Counted from the first letter of the stretch, positions 1-8,484 are shown. The stretch is 64,000 nucleotides of DNA from Clostridia bacterium (GCA_017462125.1 JAFTRQ010000037.1:1-64000); one strand, 5' to 3'. The notes: generated by a model not told the origin, from the letters alone. Made by a program: numbers and translations.

Positions 1-37
1 AACCCTCTTTCCCATATGCGGCGTTTCTTTTGTAAGA

Positions 38-108
38 GCAAATGCTTGCATTTGCGAGCCGAAGCGTAGCGTAGGCAGGTTTCATTTCCGCTGGTGGAAA
101 GAAATGAA
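38..108. repeat. Two short hairpins upstream of the first gene
   Basis: Two inverted repeats precede the first gene. GCAAATG at 38-44 pairs with CATTTGC at 49-55, and TTCATTTC at 81-88 pairs with GAAATGAA at 101-108, with a nested TTTCC/GGAAA pairing. The second carries a CCGCTGG loop like that of the hairpin at 4838-4852. No gene or convincing promoter is visible in bases 1-171. The role is unknown. Confidence 0.4.
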
Positions 109-171
109 CGTATTAAACAGTTCAATAAATCAAAATTTGAAAGTTGAATCCTAACACAGAAAGGATATATT

Positions 172-1887
172 ATGAAAAAACAAACCTATATTGAAATAAT
201 GGACAGAGCATTTCAGTCCTACACCAAGGAGCAGATCGAGGATTTCTTCGGTCGAGTAAAGCAGGGTGGACTTACCGAGCACGGTTTCCCGAGACTTGCG
301 TCGAATCTCGGAGTTCTGATCTGCCACGGAAGACATACAGAGCTTTTGCCGCTTTTCGTTGACCTTATGGACCTTTGCTGTGAGCAGATGCCCAAGGTTC
401 ACGCGGCAAACGATTTTTCGGTCAGAGAGGTGGTCACTTGTATCGTTGCCGTTGAAAAGGCGGGGCTTTTGCCCAAGGAAAAGACCGACGCGTGGAGAGA
501 AGCGATTGCGGGTATTGATCCTTGGAAATGCTACGATTGCATTGCCGTCCACCCGACTCAGATCATAGGAAACTGGTCGCTCTTCAACGCCGTCAGCGAA
601 TATGCCCGCGTATGGGGCGGATTTGTAAAGGCAGAGGAGAACGCGGATTATATGAACCTCCAGATCGCGACTCAGATCCGTCAGATGGACGAGCACGGTA
701 TGTATATGGATGCTATGGGCAAGCCGTACGAGGGCTACGTTTATCCCATTCTTTACGATTACGTGCCGAGAGTGCTTTTCTCCTTCCTCGTTCATTTCGG
801 CTATGACGGAGAGCACCGCGATGCTATCGTTGAAGCCCTTGAAAGGAGTGCAGACCTGACCTTGAAGATGCAGTCTGTCACGGGCGAGATTCCCTTCGGC
901 GGCAGAAGCGCCCAGTTTATGCACAACGAATGCACCGAGGCGGCTCTCCTTGAATTCTACGCAAGCTATTTCGCAAAGAAAGGCGACCTGAAGCGTGCGG
1001 GACAGTTCAAGAGAGCGGCACGTCTTGCGGCGGAAAACGTCTTTTATTGGTTTGAAAACGCACCTATGAAGCACGTCAAAAACCGCTATTCCATCGAAAG
1101 CAAGGTGGGCTGTGAGGCTTACGCCTACTTCGATAAATATATGATCACCGCCGCATCTATGGCTTACTTAGCTTATCTTTACGCAGACAACTCGATAGAG
1201 GAGTGCGAGACCTGCCCTGCGATAGAGGGTGGATTCGTAGCGCAAACAACAAACAGATTCCACAAGTATTTCCTTAATAAGGGTGGCTATTTCGTAGAGA
1301 TAGATACCAATGCCGATCACCACTACGAGGGCACGGGTATCGGCAGAGTGCAAAAGCTGGGCGCGCCCCCTCAGATATGCCTCTCGTCGGGATTCCCGAG
1401 CCACCCGAGCTACGTTACGGATGGCAAAAATTCAACTGCGCTGTCGCTCTGCGCCTCTGCAGAGATCGACGGGAAGTGGTATATCGGAGCAGAGCATCCT
1501 CACATAATTCCCGAAGATGCCTTCTATGCCAAGGACGACCGGTGCTTGGCATATATGGAATGGAACACGGAGGACACTAAGGTTTGCCAGAGTGTCGTCG
1601 TGACCGATGGCGGCATTGAGACCCGCGCCGAGGTGTTTGGTGACAAGGCGGGTAACGTAGGTGTTGAAATCCCCGCATTCGCCTTCGACGGCATCGAAAA
1701 GACTCATATTAAAATGACAGATAAGGTTCTTACCGTTGAATATAAGGGCTACCGTTGCAAATACACCACAACGAGTAAATTCGTTGACCTTGGCGAAGAG
1801 GTCTGCAACCGTAACGGAAAATACCGCCGCTTCAGAGCAGAGGGCGAGTATCTTGTTTGGGTAAAAATAGAAATAGAGAAAATATGA
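172..1887 (+). CDS. Putative alpha/alpha-toroid plus beta-sandwich protein (polysaccharide lyase-like), function unknown
   Basis: A 571-residue protein that I cannot assign to a named family with certainty. The first ~350 residues look all-helical with aromatic-rich repeats. The last ~200 residues are beta-rich, with many Gly/Asp turns and a basic stretch near the end. This two-part layout resembles toroid-plus-sandwich polysaccharide lyases, and that is an inference from layout only. There is no signal peptide, so it should act in the cytoplasm on imported oligosaccharide. The start is preceded by AAAGGA at good spacing. Its stop overlaps the next start as ATGA, so it is translationally coupled to the MmcQ-like gene and the AraC regulator, and it lies upstream of a GH-N hydrolase, a GH99-like protein and an SGNH hydrolase. 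That context supports a glycan role. Confidence 0.5.
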   Translation: MKKQTYIEIMDRAFQSYTKEQIEDFFGRVKQGGLTEHGFPRLASNLGVLICHGRHTELLPLFVDLMDLCCEQMPKVHAANDFSVREVVTCIVAVEKAGLLPKEKTDAWREAIAGIDPWKCYDCIAVHPTQIIGNWSLFNAVSEYARVWGGFVKAEENADYMNLQIATQIRQMDEHGMYMDAMGKPYEGYVYPILYDYVPRVLFSFLVHFGYDGEHRDAIVEALERSADLTLKMQSVTGEIPFGGRSAQFMHNECTEAALLEFYASYFAKKGDLKRAGQFKRAARLAAENVFYWFENAPMKHVKNRYSIESKVGCEAYAYFDKYMITAASMAYLAYLYADNSIEECETCPAIEGGFVAQTTNRFHKYFLNKGGYFVEIDTNADHHYEGTGIGRVQKLGAPPQICLSSGFPSHPSYVTDGKNSTALSLCASAEIDGKWYIGAEHPHIIPEDAFYAKDDRCLAYMEWNTEDTKVCQSVVVTDGGIETRAEVFGDKAGNVGVEIPAFAFDGIEKTHIKMTDKVLTVEYKGYRCKYTTTSKFVDLGEEVCNRNGKYRRFRAEGEYLVWVKIEIEKI

Positions 1888-2258
1888 CAGAAAAAAGAGA
1901 AGCAATAGAAATGTGCCTGACCTTTGCAGGCATATATGAGGACTACCCCTTTGACGAGGGAATATGGGCGGCGATGAGACACGAGGGCAACCGCAAGGTG
2001 TTTGCTTTTGTCCTTGAAAGAGACGGAAAATATTTCATCAACGTCAAGCACACTCCCGAGGATGGCATTGTCTGGCGCGAGCTGTATCCTGCCATAACCC
2101 CCGCCTATCATATGAATAAGGTTCATTGGTCCAGCGTGGCACTTGACGGAAGCCTGAAGGACAGCACCATACGAAAATTGCTTGAGGACAGCTATGACTT
2201 GACGCGCCCCAAAATGCGTAAAGCGACACGACAAGGCGACAACGGAGACGAAATATGA
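1884..2258 (+). CDS. MmcQ/YjbR family protein
   Basis: A 124-residue protein of the MmcQ/YjbR (DUF419) family, which has a CyaY-like fold and no settled function, though DNA binding has been proposed. Family-like features include the N-terminal YPFDEG motif, the central KVFAF and FINVK strands, and the HMNKVHW motif before the C-terminal helix. An upstream in-frame ATG at 1857 exists, but the ATG at 1884 is preferred because it forms the ATGA overlap with the preceding stop. The gene also overlaps the following araC-type gene by ATGA, so three genes are coupled. MmcQ-like genes sit beside many unrelated operons, so the context says little about its job. Confidence 0.8.
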   Translation: MTEKREAIEMCLTFAGIYEDYPFDEGIWAAMRHEGNRKVFAFVLERDGKYFINVKHTPEDGIVWRELYPAITPAYHMNKVHWSSVALDGSLKDSTIRKLLEDSYDLTRPKMRKATRQGDNGDEI

Positions 2259-3109
2259 GCGCTTTTAAAAGCAAGGATAAAAACGAATACGTTTTAAATA
2301 GCGATTATGAAATAAGTCGCGTGCATCTTGTCGGTGACGTGGAAGAGCATACTCATAAATTCGTGGAGCTGGTATATACCGTTTCGGGAAGGGGTGTGCA
2401 TAAGATCGACGGTAAGGAATACCACGTCAAGAGCGGAGATATGCTCGTAATAAATTACCATTGCAGCCACTCTATATGCCCTTCCGACACGCTTAATAAC
2501 GTCGATATAATGCTCAAGCCCGAATACGTAAACGAGACCTTGAAGGACACGGAGGATATCTTCCTGCTTTTGCAGCTTAGCGAGTTTTCTGATCTTGCAA
2601 GCGGTATAATGAAGGATAATCTGCTGTTGAGCTTTGACGGGGAGGAAAAGCAAAGAATAGAGCTTTTGCTTTCTTGGACCTTCGAGGAGCAGAATTCCAA
2701 AGCTCCTGCGGGCAAGCTTGTCATTCGCTCTGCGCTTTCGATGATCTTAAGTCTCGTTTTCAGAAAAATGAGCGAGCAGGGGCGCACCACCCCAGCCATT
2801 GATGACCGCTTGCTTGCCTATATAGAGCGAAATTGCGGAGAGAAGCTTTTGGTCAATGAGATAGCTTCTCTATGCGGTTATTCAGTCGAGCATTTTTCAA
2901 GACTATTCAAAAAATATACAGGAAAGTTGCCATTGGAGTATATTTCCGAGTGTCGCATAAAAAAAGCGAAAAATCTGTTGCTTAACACCGATAAGCCTAT
3001 AGAGAATATTATCTCCGAATGCGGTTTTTCAAATCGAACGGCTTTTTTTAAGAAATTTTACGCCGCCGAGGATGTTACCCCTCTGCAATTCAGAAAAAAT
3101 CAAAAATGA
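2255..3109 (+). CDS. AraC family transcriptional regulator with cupin sensor
   Basis: A 284-residue regulator. Residues ~10-95 form a cupin-type ligand domain, with HTHKFVELVY and the VKSGDMLVI strand typical of AraC sugar sensors. Residues ~185-284 hold the double helix-turn-helix: LVNEIASLCGYSVEHFSRLFKK for the first motif region and IENIISECGFSNRTAFFKKF for the second. It starts within the stop of the preceding gene (ATGA) and is followed by a terminator, closing a three-gene unit. It lies just upstream of the beta-helix hydrolase at 3207, whose promoter is embedded in that terminator, so it probably controls the adjacent carbohydrate genes. The ligand is unknown. Confidence 0.92.
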   Translation: MSAFKSKDKNEYVLNSDYEISRVHLVGDVEEHTHKFVELVYTVSGRGVHKIDGKEYHVKSGDMLVINYHCSHSICPSDTLNNVDIMLKPEYVNETLKDTEDIFLLLQLSEFSDLASGIMKDNLLLSFDGEEKQRIELLLSWTFEEQNSKAPAGKLVIRSALSMILSLVFRKMSEQGRTTPAIDDRLLAYIERNCGEKLLVNEIASLCGYSVEHFSRLFKKYTGKLPLEYISECRIKKAKNLLLNTDKPIENIISECGFSNRTAFFKKFYAAEDVTPLQFRKNQK

Positions 3110-3120
3110 ATACTTTTTAT

Positions 3121-3156
3121 ATCGGAAATAAATCTTGTTATTTCCGATTTTTTATT
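3121..3156 (+). terminator. Rho-independent terminator after the araC-type gene
   Basis: The 11-bp stem ATCGGAAATAA (3121-3131) and TTATTTCCGAT (3138-3148) has a 6-nt loop and is followed by a run of T residues. It ends the upstream regulator unit. Confidence 0.85.
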
Positions 3157-3163
3157 TTATAAT
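3135..3163 (+). promoter_or_regulatory. Candidate sigma-A promoter of the GH-N/GH99/SGNH operon
   Basis: TTGTTA (3135-3140), 17 bp and TATAAT (3158-3163). The -35 box lies inside the 3' arm of the preceding terminator. It would transcribe 3207 to 6701. The -35 match is modest. Confidence 0.55.
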
Positions 3164-3206
3164 GTAGTTGTAAGCTTCAAATTACATTTAAAAAGGAGAT
3201 AACGAA

Positions 3207-4703
3207 ATGTTTACCTATTCTGAATTCGAGCATAGGCACGATATTGACGCATACAGAATAAACGCGCCTCTCTCTGGGGATTATCGCGTGTATGCGAAGG
3301 GCGGTGAGATACCCGTTTATACCTGCCGTATCTCCAAATACTCCTTCAATACCTGGTGGCCGGGGCATCAGCGACCCTTTGATCAATCGGTGCCTTGCTC
3401 CTATATAAATCTTGTTGGTGACGAAGCCGTTACGCTGAAAATCGAGGCGAAAAAGCCGCACAGTCGCGTTATGCTGAAGCCTTACAGTAAAAACGTGAAA
3501 GCCACCGAGGAAAACGGAGTTATCACGGTGAAGCTGAAGGAGAACGGGCAGTACGTTCTTGAGCTTGATAATCATATGGGACTTCTCTATATTTTCTATT
3601 CGAAGCCTATCACCTGTCCCGATCCCGCCTCCGTAACACACTATTTCGGTCCCGGTATATATTATCCGAGACAGATAAATCTCAAATCGGGTGACCGCGT
3701 CTATATCGACAAGGACGCGCTGGTTTACGGCTGCTTTTTGGCTCACGGCGCGGATAACGTCGAGATATTCGGCAATGGCATCCTTGACGACAGCGGAGAG
3801 GAGAGATTCATCAGCCGTTGCTACGAGGATTACACCGTAGGAAATATGAAGTTCTACGATTGTAAGAATCTTCGCATCCGCGGCGTGGGAATGGTTAATT
3901 CCGCCATCTGGTGTCTCAATCTTTTCCATTGCTTCGACGTGAGCGTAGAGGATATCAAGATATTCGGTCAATGGCGTTATAACACCGACGGAATCGACAT
4001 CTGCAACTGTCAGAATATCTCCATCAAGGATTCCTTCGTCCATTCCTTTGACGATACTATCACCATAAAAGGAATTCTGCGCTATCAGAACACATCAAAT
4101 AAGAATATTCACGTTGAGGGCTGTACCCTTTGGTGCGATTGGGGCAAGACCTGCGAGATTGGCATCGAAACGGGCTGTCCCGAATATGAAAACATATCTT
4201 TCATAAATTGCGATCTTATCCGCCCGGGAAACATCGCCTGCGATATCGCAAACGGCTATACCGCGTATATCCACGATATTCGTTTCGAGAACCTTCGCGT
4301 CGAATACAACTCCTTTGACTCACCCGAGCAGCTTCAGGAGTCTGACGATATGGTATATACCCGTCAGGGAGAGGTTGCTATTCCTAATCTTATCATTATT
4401 CATAACAACGAGTATAGGGACAGCTGCGGAACCAATAGCTCTACCTTTGCGGGTAATGCCGTAAGCGACAAGACTGCTTGGGTCACGGACGTGGTCTGCA
4501 AGGATATTACCGTTTATTACGACGAGGGCGTGCCGCTGACGAACGGAAAGCCCACCATAGCGATAACACTTTGTAATAACGGTCGAAACGGTGCAAGATT
4601 TGAGAATATCACCATTGAAAATATAGTTTGCAACGGCAAACGGCTCCCGAAGGAGGACGTTATCTTCTACCTTTCGGGTCAGAGTGAATACAGCTTTAAA
4701 TAA
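3207..4703 (+). CDS. Clan GH-N (GH28/GH49-like) right-handed beta-helix glycoside hydrolase
   Basis: A 498-residue protein with an N-terminal beta-sandwich (~1-135) and a C-terminal parallel beta-helix (~145-490). The helix opens with YFGPGIYYP and SGDRVYID, then shows NTDGIDI (residues 259-265) and FDDTITIKG (281-289). In clan GH-N enzymes (GH28 polygalacturonases, GH49 dextranases) three Asp residues of these NTD and DD motifs carry catalysis. The sandwich-plus-helix layout is closer to GH49 than to typical GH28, and the GHG and RIK motifs of GH28 are not evident. There is no signal peptide, so a cytoplasmic oligosaccharide substrate is likely. AAAGGAGAT supports the start. It heads an operon with a GH99-like and an SGNH protein. 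The substrate cannot be read from sequence. Confidence 0.82.
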   Translation: MFTYSEFEHRHDIDAYRINAPLSGDYRVYAKGGEIPVYTCRISKYSFNTWWPGHQRPFDQSVPCSYINLVGDEAVTLKIEAKKPHSRVMLKPYSKNVKATEENGVITVKLKENGQYVLELDNHMGLLYIFYSKPITCPDPASVTHYFGPGIYYPRQINLKSGDRVYIDKDALVYGCFLAHGADNVEIFGNGILDDSGEERFISRCYEDYTVGNMKFYDCKNLRIRGVGMVNSAIWCLNLFHCFDVSVEDIKIFGQWRYNTDGIDICNCQNISIKDSFVHSFDDTITIKGILRYQNTSNKNIHVEGCTLWCDWGKTCEIGIETGCPEYENISFINCDLIRPGNIACDIANGYTAYIHDIRFENLRVEYNSFDSPEQLQESDDMVYTRQGEVAIPNLIIIHNNEYRDSCGTNSSTFAGNAVSDKTAWVTDVVCKDITVYYDEGVPLTNGKPTIAITLCNNGRNGARFENITIENIVCNGKRLPKEDVIFYLSGQSEYSFK

Positions 4704-4796
4704 AGCCGATAGCATCGGAAACAAAATAAACGTAATATAAGGAGACTAGCGTGAAAGTTACTTCCTTCTTGTAGTGAAACGATCTTTTTCACGCGC

Positions 4797-4852
4797 GAAT
4801 TTTGCCTTGTCGGCAAAATTCATCGATTATTGTTTGTGCCGCCGCTGGCGGC
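4797..4852. repeat. Pair of perfect hairpins in the leader of the GH99-like gene
   Basis: GAATTTTGCC (4797-4806) pairs with GGCAAAATTC (4812-4821), and GCCGCC (4838-4843) pairs with GGCGGC (4847-4852). The second abuts the ribosome site at 4853-4860. A weak 5-bp stem follows the upstream stop at 4706-4718. These could modulate expression within the operon or be repeat remnants. Confidence 0.5.
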
Positions 4853-4867
4853 GGAAAGGAGTTTAAA

Positions 4868-5992
4868 ATGCAAAAGTACGACATCGCCGCCTACATATGG
4901 CCGGCATACACGGGAAGAGAAATGAGATCGAGAATATTCTGGCCCGATGGCATCGGAGAGTGGCAGACGGTACGCGATTGCGTAGTCGATACTCCCGATT
5001 ATAAGTGGGACAGAAAGCCTATCTGGGGCTATCAGGACGAGGCAGACCCCGCTGTTATGGAGTTTCAGATCGAGGAGGCGACCAAGCACGGCGTTAACGT
5101 GTTTATATACGATTGGTATTGGTACGATCATCGCCCCTATCTTGAGAATTGCCTCAACGAGGGCTTTCTCGGCGCGAAGAACAACGAGAAGATGAAGTTC
5201 TTCCTTATGTGGGCAAACCACGACGTCAACTATACCTGGGATAAGCGTCTTTCCGATACCATCTGGACCGATCCCGTCAACGTCTGGGAGGGCGCGCAGG
5301 ACAGACATGAGTTTGATAAGATCGTTCACCGTGTGATCGACAAGTATTTTTCGCGTCCCAACTATTATAAGATCGATGGCGAGCCCGTGTTTATGATCTA
5401 TGACGTGGCCAATCTTGTCAAGGGCCTTGGCGGTATGGAAAAGACGCTGGAAGCGCTTGAATATTTCCGTGCCGAGACGGTCAAGGCGGGACATAAGGGA
5501 CTCCATTTGCAGTTGACGGGTTGGGGGGAGAGAATTACCAACGTCAGCGGCGTTGATTCAGAACGCACCATGTCCACCAAGGATATCGTTCCCGCGCTGG
5601 GCTTTGACAGTGTCACCAACTATCAGTTCGTACATATTTGTCTTATGAATCGCCACTACAGCGAGGTACTTGACATCATAGGACGCGAGTGGGCGAGAAT
5701 GGATAAGGACTACACCGTGCCATACTATCCCCACGTTTCTGTTGGTTGGGACAGTAACCCCCGATTCAATAAGCATCTCGACACCGTTTGCTACGGCAAC
5801 ACGCCCGAGATGTTTGAAAAAGCTCTCCGTATGGCCAAGGATTACGTGGACAGCCACCCAAACCTGAAAGCCCCTCTCATTACCGTCAACAGCTGGAACG
5901 AGTGGACAGAGACCAGCTATCTTGAGCCCGATAACGTATACGGGTACGGCTATCTTGAGGCGATCAAAAAGGTTTTCGTTGACGGGGAATAA
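4868..5992 (+). CDS. GH99-like / WbsX family protein
   Basis: A 374-residue protein of the WbsX group (glycoside hydrolase family 99-like domain, often annotated as glycosyltransferase WbsX). Visible family features are IAAYIWPAY near the N-terminus, the VNVFIYDWYWYDHRPYLE block around residues 75-92, the MWANHD strand and the C-terminal NSWNEWTETSYLEPD motif. GH99 members are endo-alpha-mannosidases and mannanases, but the catalytic activity of the WbsX branch is not settled. An upstream in-frame ATG at 4802 is rejected because GGAAAGGAG sits directly before the ATG at 4868. There is no signal peptide. It is the second gene of the GH-N operon. Confidence 0.85.
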   Translation: MQKYDIAAYIWPAYTGREMRSRIFWPDGIGEWQTVRDCVVDTPDYKWDRKPIWGYQDEADPAVMEFQIEEATKHGVNVFIYDWYWYDHRPYLENCLNEGFLGAKNNEKMKFFLMWANHDVNYTWDKRLSDTIWTDPVNVWEGAQDRHEFDKIVHRVIDKYFSRPNYYKIDGEPVFMIYDVANLVKGLGGMEKTLEALEYFRAETVKAGHKGLHLQLTGWGERITNVSGVDSERTMSTKDIVPALGFDSVTNYQFVHICLMNRHYSEVLDIIGREWARMDKDYTVPYYPHVSVGWDSNPRFNKHLDTVCYGNTPEMFEKALRMAKDYVDSHPNLKAPLITVNSWNEWTETSYLEPDNVYGYGYLEAIKKVFVDGE

Positions 5993-6002
5993 TGAGGACA
6001 CT

Positions 6003-6701
6003 ATGACAAAAGATCTTTATTCTCAGATGGCAAAAAATACGGTTGATTCAAAGAATCAGCTAAATGAAAGCAGGTTTGTTCGTTTCCATCATTTGGGAGG
6101 CAACGGCGTACGTATAATGTTTATGGGCAACTCCATAACTCTTCACGGCTCGGCTCCGTCTATCGGTTGGCTTCCCGAATGCGGAATGGCGGCATCAGCT
6201 CCCGAAAAGGATTACGTCCATATTCTTGAAGGGGAAGTGCTTGATATGTTCCCTGACGCGGCATTTTGTATCTGTCAGGTGGCTGAATGGGAAAGAAACT
6301 ACAAGCAGGGGGCAGATAAGCACGCGCTTTACGAATCCGCAAGGATTTTCGATGCCGACGTGATCGTCATCCGCTTTATTGAAAACTGTCCCGGCGGAGA
6401 TTTCGACGGAGAGGTGTTTTATAAATCCGTCGAGGAGCTTATTAACTATGTGAACGCAGACGGTAAGGCAAAAATCATCGTTACAACCGGATTTTGGCGC
6501 CATCCCGGCGACGCGCAGCTTATTAGATTCGCTAAGGAAAATTCGTGGCCTTTGATTGAGCTTGGTGACCTTGGCGAAAGGGATGAAATGAAGGCGATCG
6601 GGCTATTTGAGCACAGCGGTGTGGCAAATCATCCGGGTGACGCAGGAATGAAGAATATAGCGGAGCGAATAGCCAAGGATTTGTTGCCGATTTGCAGATA
6701 A
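6003..6701 (+). CDS. SGNH/GDSL hydrolase-like protein
   Basis: A 232-residue protein with an SGNH layout. Block I is GNSIT with the likely nucleophile Ser44, and the C-terminal block is NHPGDAGM with His210. SGNH enzymes of this type de-esterify sugars (for example acetyl groups) or lipids. The canonical D-x-x-H aspartate three residues before the His is Val207 here, so catalysis may use a Ser-His dyad or another acid, or the enzyme may be altered. The ATG at 6003 follows ATGAGGA at the end of the preceding gene, and an in-frame ATG upstream at 5922 lies inside that gene and is rejected. It is the last gene of the operon before a strong terminator and probably removes ester substituents from the glycan handled by the upstream enzymes. 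Confidence 0.78.
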   Translation: MTKDLYSQMAKNTVDSKNQLNESRFVRFHHLGGNGVRIMFMGNSITLHGSAPSIGWLPECGMAASAPEKDYVHILEGEVLDMFPDAAFCICQVAEWERNYKQGADKHALYESARIFDADVIVIRFIENCPGGDFDGEVFYKSVEELINYVNADGKAKIIVTTGFWRHPGDAQLIRFAKENSWPLIELGDLGERDEMKAIGLFEHSGVANHPGDAGMKNIAERIAKDLLPICR

Positions 6702-6720
6702 AATCCCAATTTGAATACTA

Positions 6721-6754
6721 AAAGCCGAAATTCTGCAAAATTTCGGCTTTTTTT
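6721..6754 (+). terminator. Rho-independent terminator
   Basis: A 12-bp stem, AAAGCCGAAATT (6721-6732) with AATTTCGGCTTT (6739-6750), has a 6-nt loop and a T tract. It ends the 3207-6701 operon. Confidence 0.9.
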
Positions 6755-6768
6755 ACATAAATTTTTTC

Positions 6769-6797
6769 TTGACATTTGTATGCTCTTATAGTATAAT
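6769..6797 (+). promoter_or_regulatory. Consensus sigma-A promoter of the SCP2-domain gene
   Basis: Exact TTGACA (6769-6774), 17 bp and exact TATAAT (6792-6797), about 45 bp upstream of the start. A perfect promoter suggests strong constitutive expression of a small protein. Confidence 0.9.
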
Positions 6798-6841
6798 ATC
6801 AACGGCAAAAAAATAAGAAAATAAAAAAAGAGGAACAAAAA

Positions 6842-7252
6842 ATGACATTTATTGAAGCTTACGAAAAGATCCGCGCGGCGATGGAGAAATCTAACCCCGC
6901 AGAGATCGAGGGACATCTGGCGATTCAGGTCAACCTGAACGACGAAGACGCGCAGGGCATTATGTATATCGAGGTCAAGGACGGTCAGCTCTTCGTTGAG
7001 CCCTACGACTATTATGACCATGATGCGATCCTGACCGCATCCTATAAGGACGTAGTCCGTGTTATGGGTGGCAGACTCGGCTACGACAAGGCTGTTGAAA
7101 ACGGTGTGTTCACCGTGGATGGCGACCTTGAGAAAGCCGCAGAGCTGAAGAAGCTGGTTGTCAAGGCGACCAGAAAGCCTTGCGCCAAGAAGGAAGATTG
7201 CAAGGCAGAGGAAAAGCCTGCAAAGAAGACAAAATGTAAAAAGAACGCATAA
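6842..7252 (+). CDS. SCP2 sterol-binding domain-like protein with Lys/Cys-rich tail
   Basis: A 136-residue protein. Residues ~1-105 match an SCP2-type sterol/lipid carrier fold, with an N-terminal helix, the IQVNLNDEDAQGIMYIEVKDG strand pair in shortened form, and a GRLGYDKAVENG helix with the GDLEKAAEL segment near the hydrophobic groove. In bacteria such stand-alone domains bind hydrophobic ligands that are mostly unidentified. The last ~30 residues are very rich in Lys with several Cys (KPCAKKEDCK) and look disordered or nucleic-acid or metal binding. That tail is not part of the family. It is a single-gene unit with a consensus promoter and a bidirectional terminator. It is cytoplasmic by lack of a signal. 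Confidence 0.8.
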   Translation: MTFIEAYEKIRAAMEKSNPAEIEGHLAIQVNLNDEDAQGIMYIEVKDGQLFVEPYDYYDHDAILTASYKDVVRVMGGRLGYDKAVENGVFTVDGDLEKAAELKKLVVKATRKPCAKKEDCKAEEKPAKKTKCKKNA

Positions 7253-7292
7253 TCAAAAAACACGCTGTTCATCGAACAGCGTGTTTTTTGAT
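7252..7292. terminator. Bidirectional terminator between convergent genes
   Basis: A perfect 19-bp stem (7252-7270 with 7274-7292) has a 3-nt loop and A/T runs on both outer flanks, so it can stop transcription from both sides. Confidence 0.93.
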
Positions 7293-7302
7293 ACTTGGAA
7301 TG

Positions 7303-8391
7303 TCAGAACTGCGGAATCTCAATCGGAACGCCGCCCTGAACGGCGCTTTCGTGGGCGAGGATTCCGGGGAGGGACATATTAATGCCGAAGTCCACGTCGA
7401 GGATGGGCTTTCTTCCTTCAGCCACGCAGGAGATGAAGTCTGCAAGCATTTTCTTGTCCGCGCCGCCGTGGCCTGCGCTGGCATCCTCACCCTCGTAAAC
7501 GGTGGTGACCGGCATATCTATCTTTTTATAGAAGGATGCGGGCACACTGTAAAGCGTTGCGAAGGAGTGGGCGCGGTTGACGTCGACACTCAGATCGGTG
7601 TAGATGTTGCCGCGGGTGCCGGTGAGACGGAAGTTGTGGTCGTAATGAACGAATGCGCCGAAGCAGATAAAGATGCGGATGACCGCGCCCTTTGCGGTCT
7701 TGATCAGCGCGACGCCGTTTTCTTTTCTCTCGGGGAAATAGGGATTATACAGCACGTCGGGCTCAAGGCAGGTAACGCTGACACATCTGTCGTCCATAAT
7801 ATAGAGAAGGGGACCCAGCTCGTGAGTGATGTATTTGATGGCGGGGTTAAAGGTTCGCCAATGGTTGCGGGGATAGTTGTCGGGGGAGAAGGTGTCGGGA
7901 TTGCGTGCGTGCAGGTATTCAGCCTCGGCATACACGATCTCGCCGAAGTCGCCCTGCTCGCGCATCTTCTTCCAGGTCTCTATGAATGCCCAATAACAGC
8001 AGTTTTCGCCTGCCATGTAGATCAGCTCGGGGTGAGCGGAAACGATAGCCTTCAGCTCGTGCGCTTCTTCAAGGGTATTGATGGAAGGAATTTCGCTGAG
8101 CACGTGCTTGCCTGCCTCCATCGCCTTTTTTACGATCGGAACGTGATAGATTGCCTCGGTTGCCACGATGACGGCATCAATGTCGCTCTTCAGCATCTCG
8201 TCGTAGTCGGAATAATAAACACAGTCGGTAAGACCCAGCTCCTCGAATTTTTTCTTTGCCTTTGCAAGGATTTCGGGGTTGTGATCACAGGCGGCGCAAA
8301 GCTTTGCGCCCTCCATTCCGATGCCCTCGGCCGCAACGTCGGCGCCTCTTCCAAGTCCTACAACTCCGTATTTTATGATTTTCTTGCTCAT
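7303..8391 (-). CDS. Gfo/Idh/MocA family oxidoreductase
   Basis: A 362-residue NAD(P)-dependent oxidoreductase. The N-terminal Rossmann domain has VVGLGRGADVA and ends with AIYHVPIVKKAMEAGKHV. The C-terminal alpha/beta domain carries the sugar-binding segment. The EKP lysine motif usual in the family reads SEIP here, so the usual catalytic lysine is missing, as in several sugar-acid and unsaturated-sugar branches. Start choice: ATG at 8391 is 9 nt from AGGA, while ATG at 8397 is only 3 nt away. It converges with the SCP2 gene and lies downstream of the DMT transporter on the same strand. A carbohydrate substrate is likely but unidentified. Confidence 0.9.
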   Translation of the reverse strand: MSKKIIKYGVVGLGRGADVAAEGIGMEGAKLCAACDHNPEILAKAKKKFEELGLTDCVYYSDYDEMLKSDIDAVIVATEAIYHVPIVKKAMEAGKHVLSEIPSINTLEEAHELKAIVSAHPELIYMAGENCCYWAFIETWKKMREQGDFGEIVYAEAEYLHARNPDTFSPDNYPRNHWRTFNPAIKYITHELGPLLYIMDDRCVSVTCLEPDVLYNPYFPERKENGVALIKTAKGAVIRIFICFGAFVHYDHNFRLTGTRGNIYTDLSVDVNRAHSFATLYSVPASFYKKIDMPVTTVYEGEDASAGHGGADKKMLADFISCVAEGRKPILDVDFGINMSLPGILAHESAVQGGVPIEIPQF

Positions 8392-8435
8392 TTTCATTCT
8401 TCCTTTCTTGTTGTTGGGGAAATTTTTGAATTTTC

Positions 8436-8484
8436 AACCTTCTTGAAAAAAGGTTTCAGCGGGTCAAGGGCAGAGCCCTTGACC
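8436..8484 (-). repeat. Palindromic element, two-hairpin class
   Basis: AACCTT (8436-8441) pairs with AAGGTT (8450-8455), and a perfect 10-bp GGTCAAGGGC (8462-8471) pairs with GCCCTTGACC (8475-8484). The layout of an A/T-centred hairpin, then CGGGT, then a small GC hairpin is the same as at 21853-21905, 30849-30902 and 62281-62334. It separates the oxidoreductase gene from the transporter gene. Confidence 0.6.
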
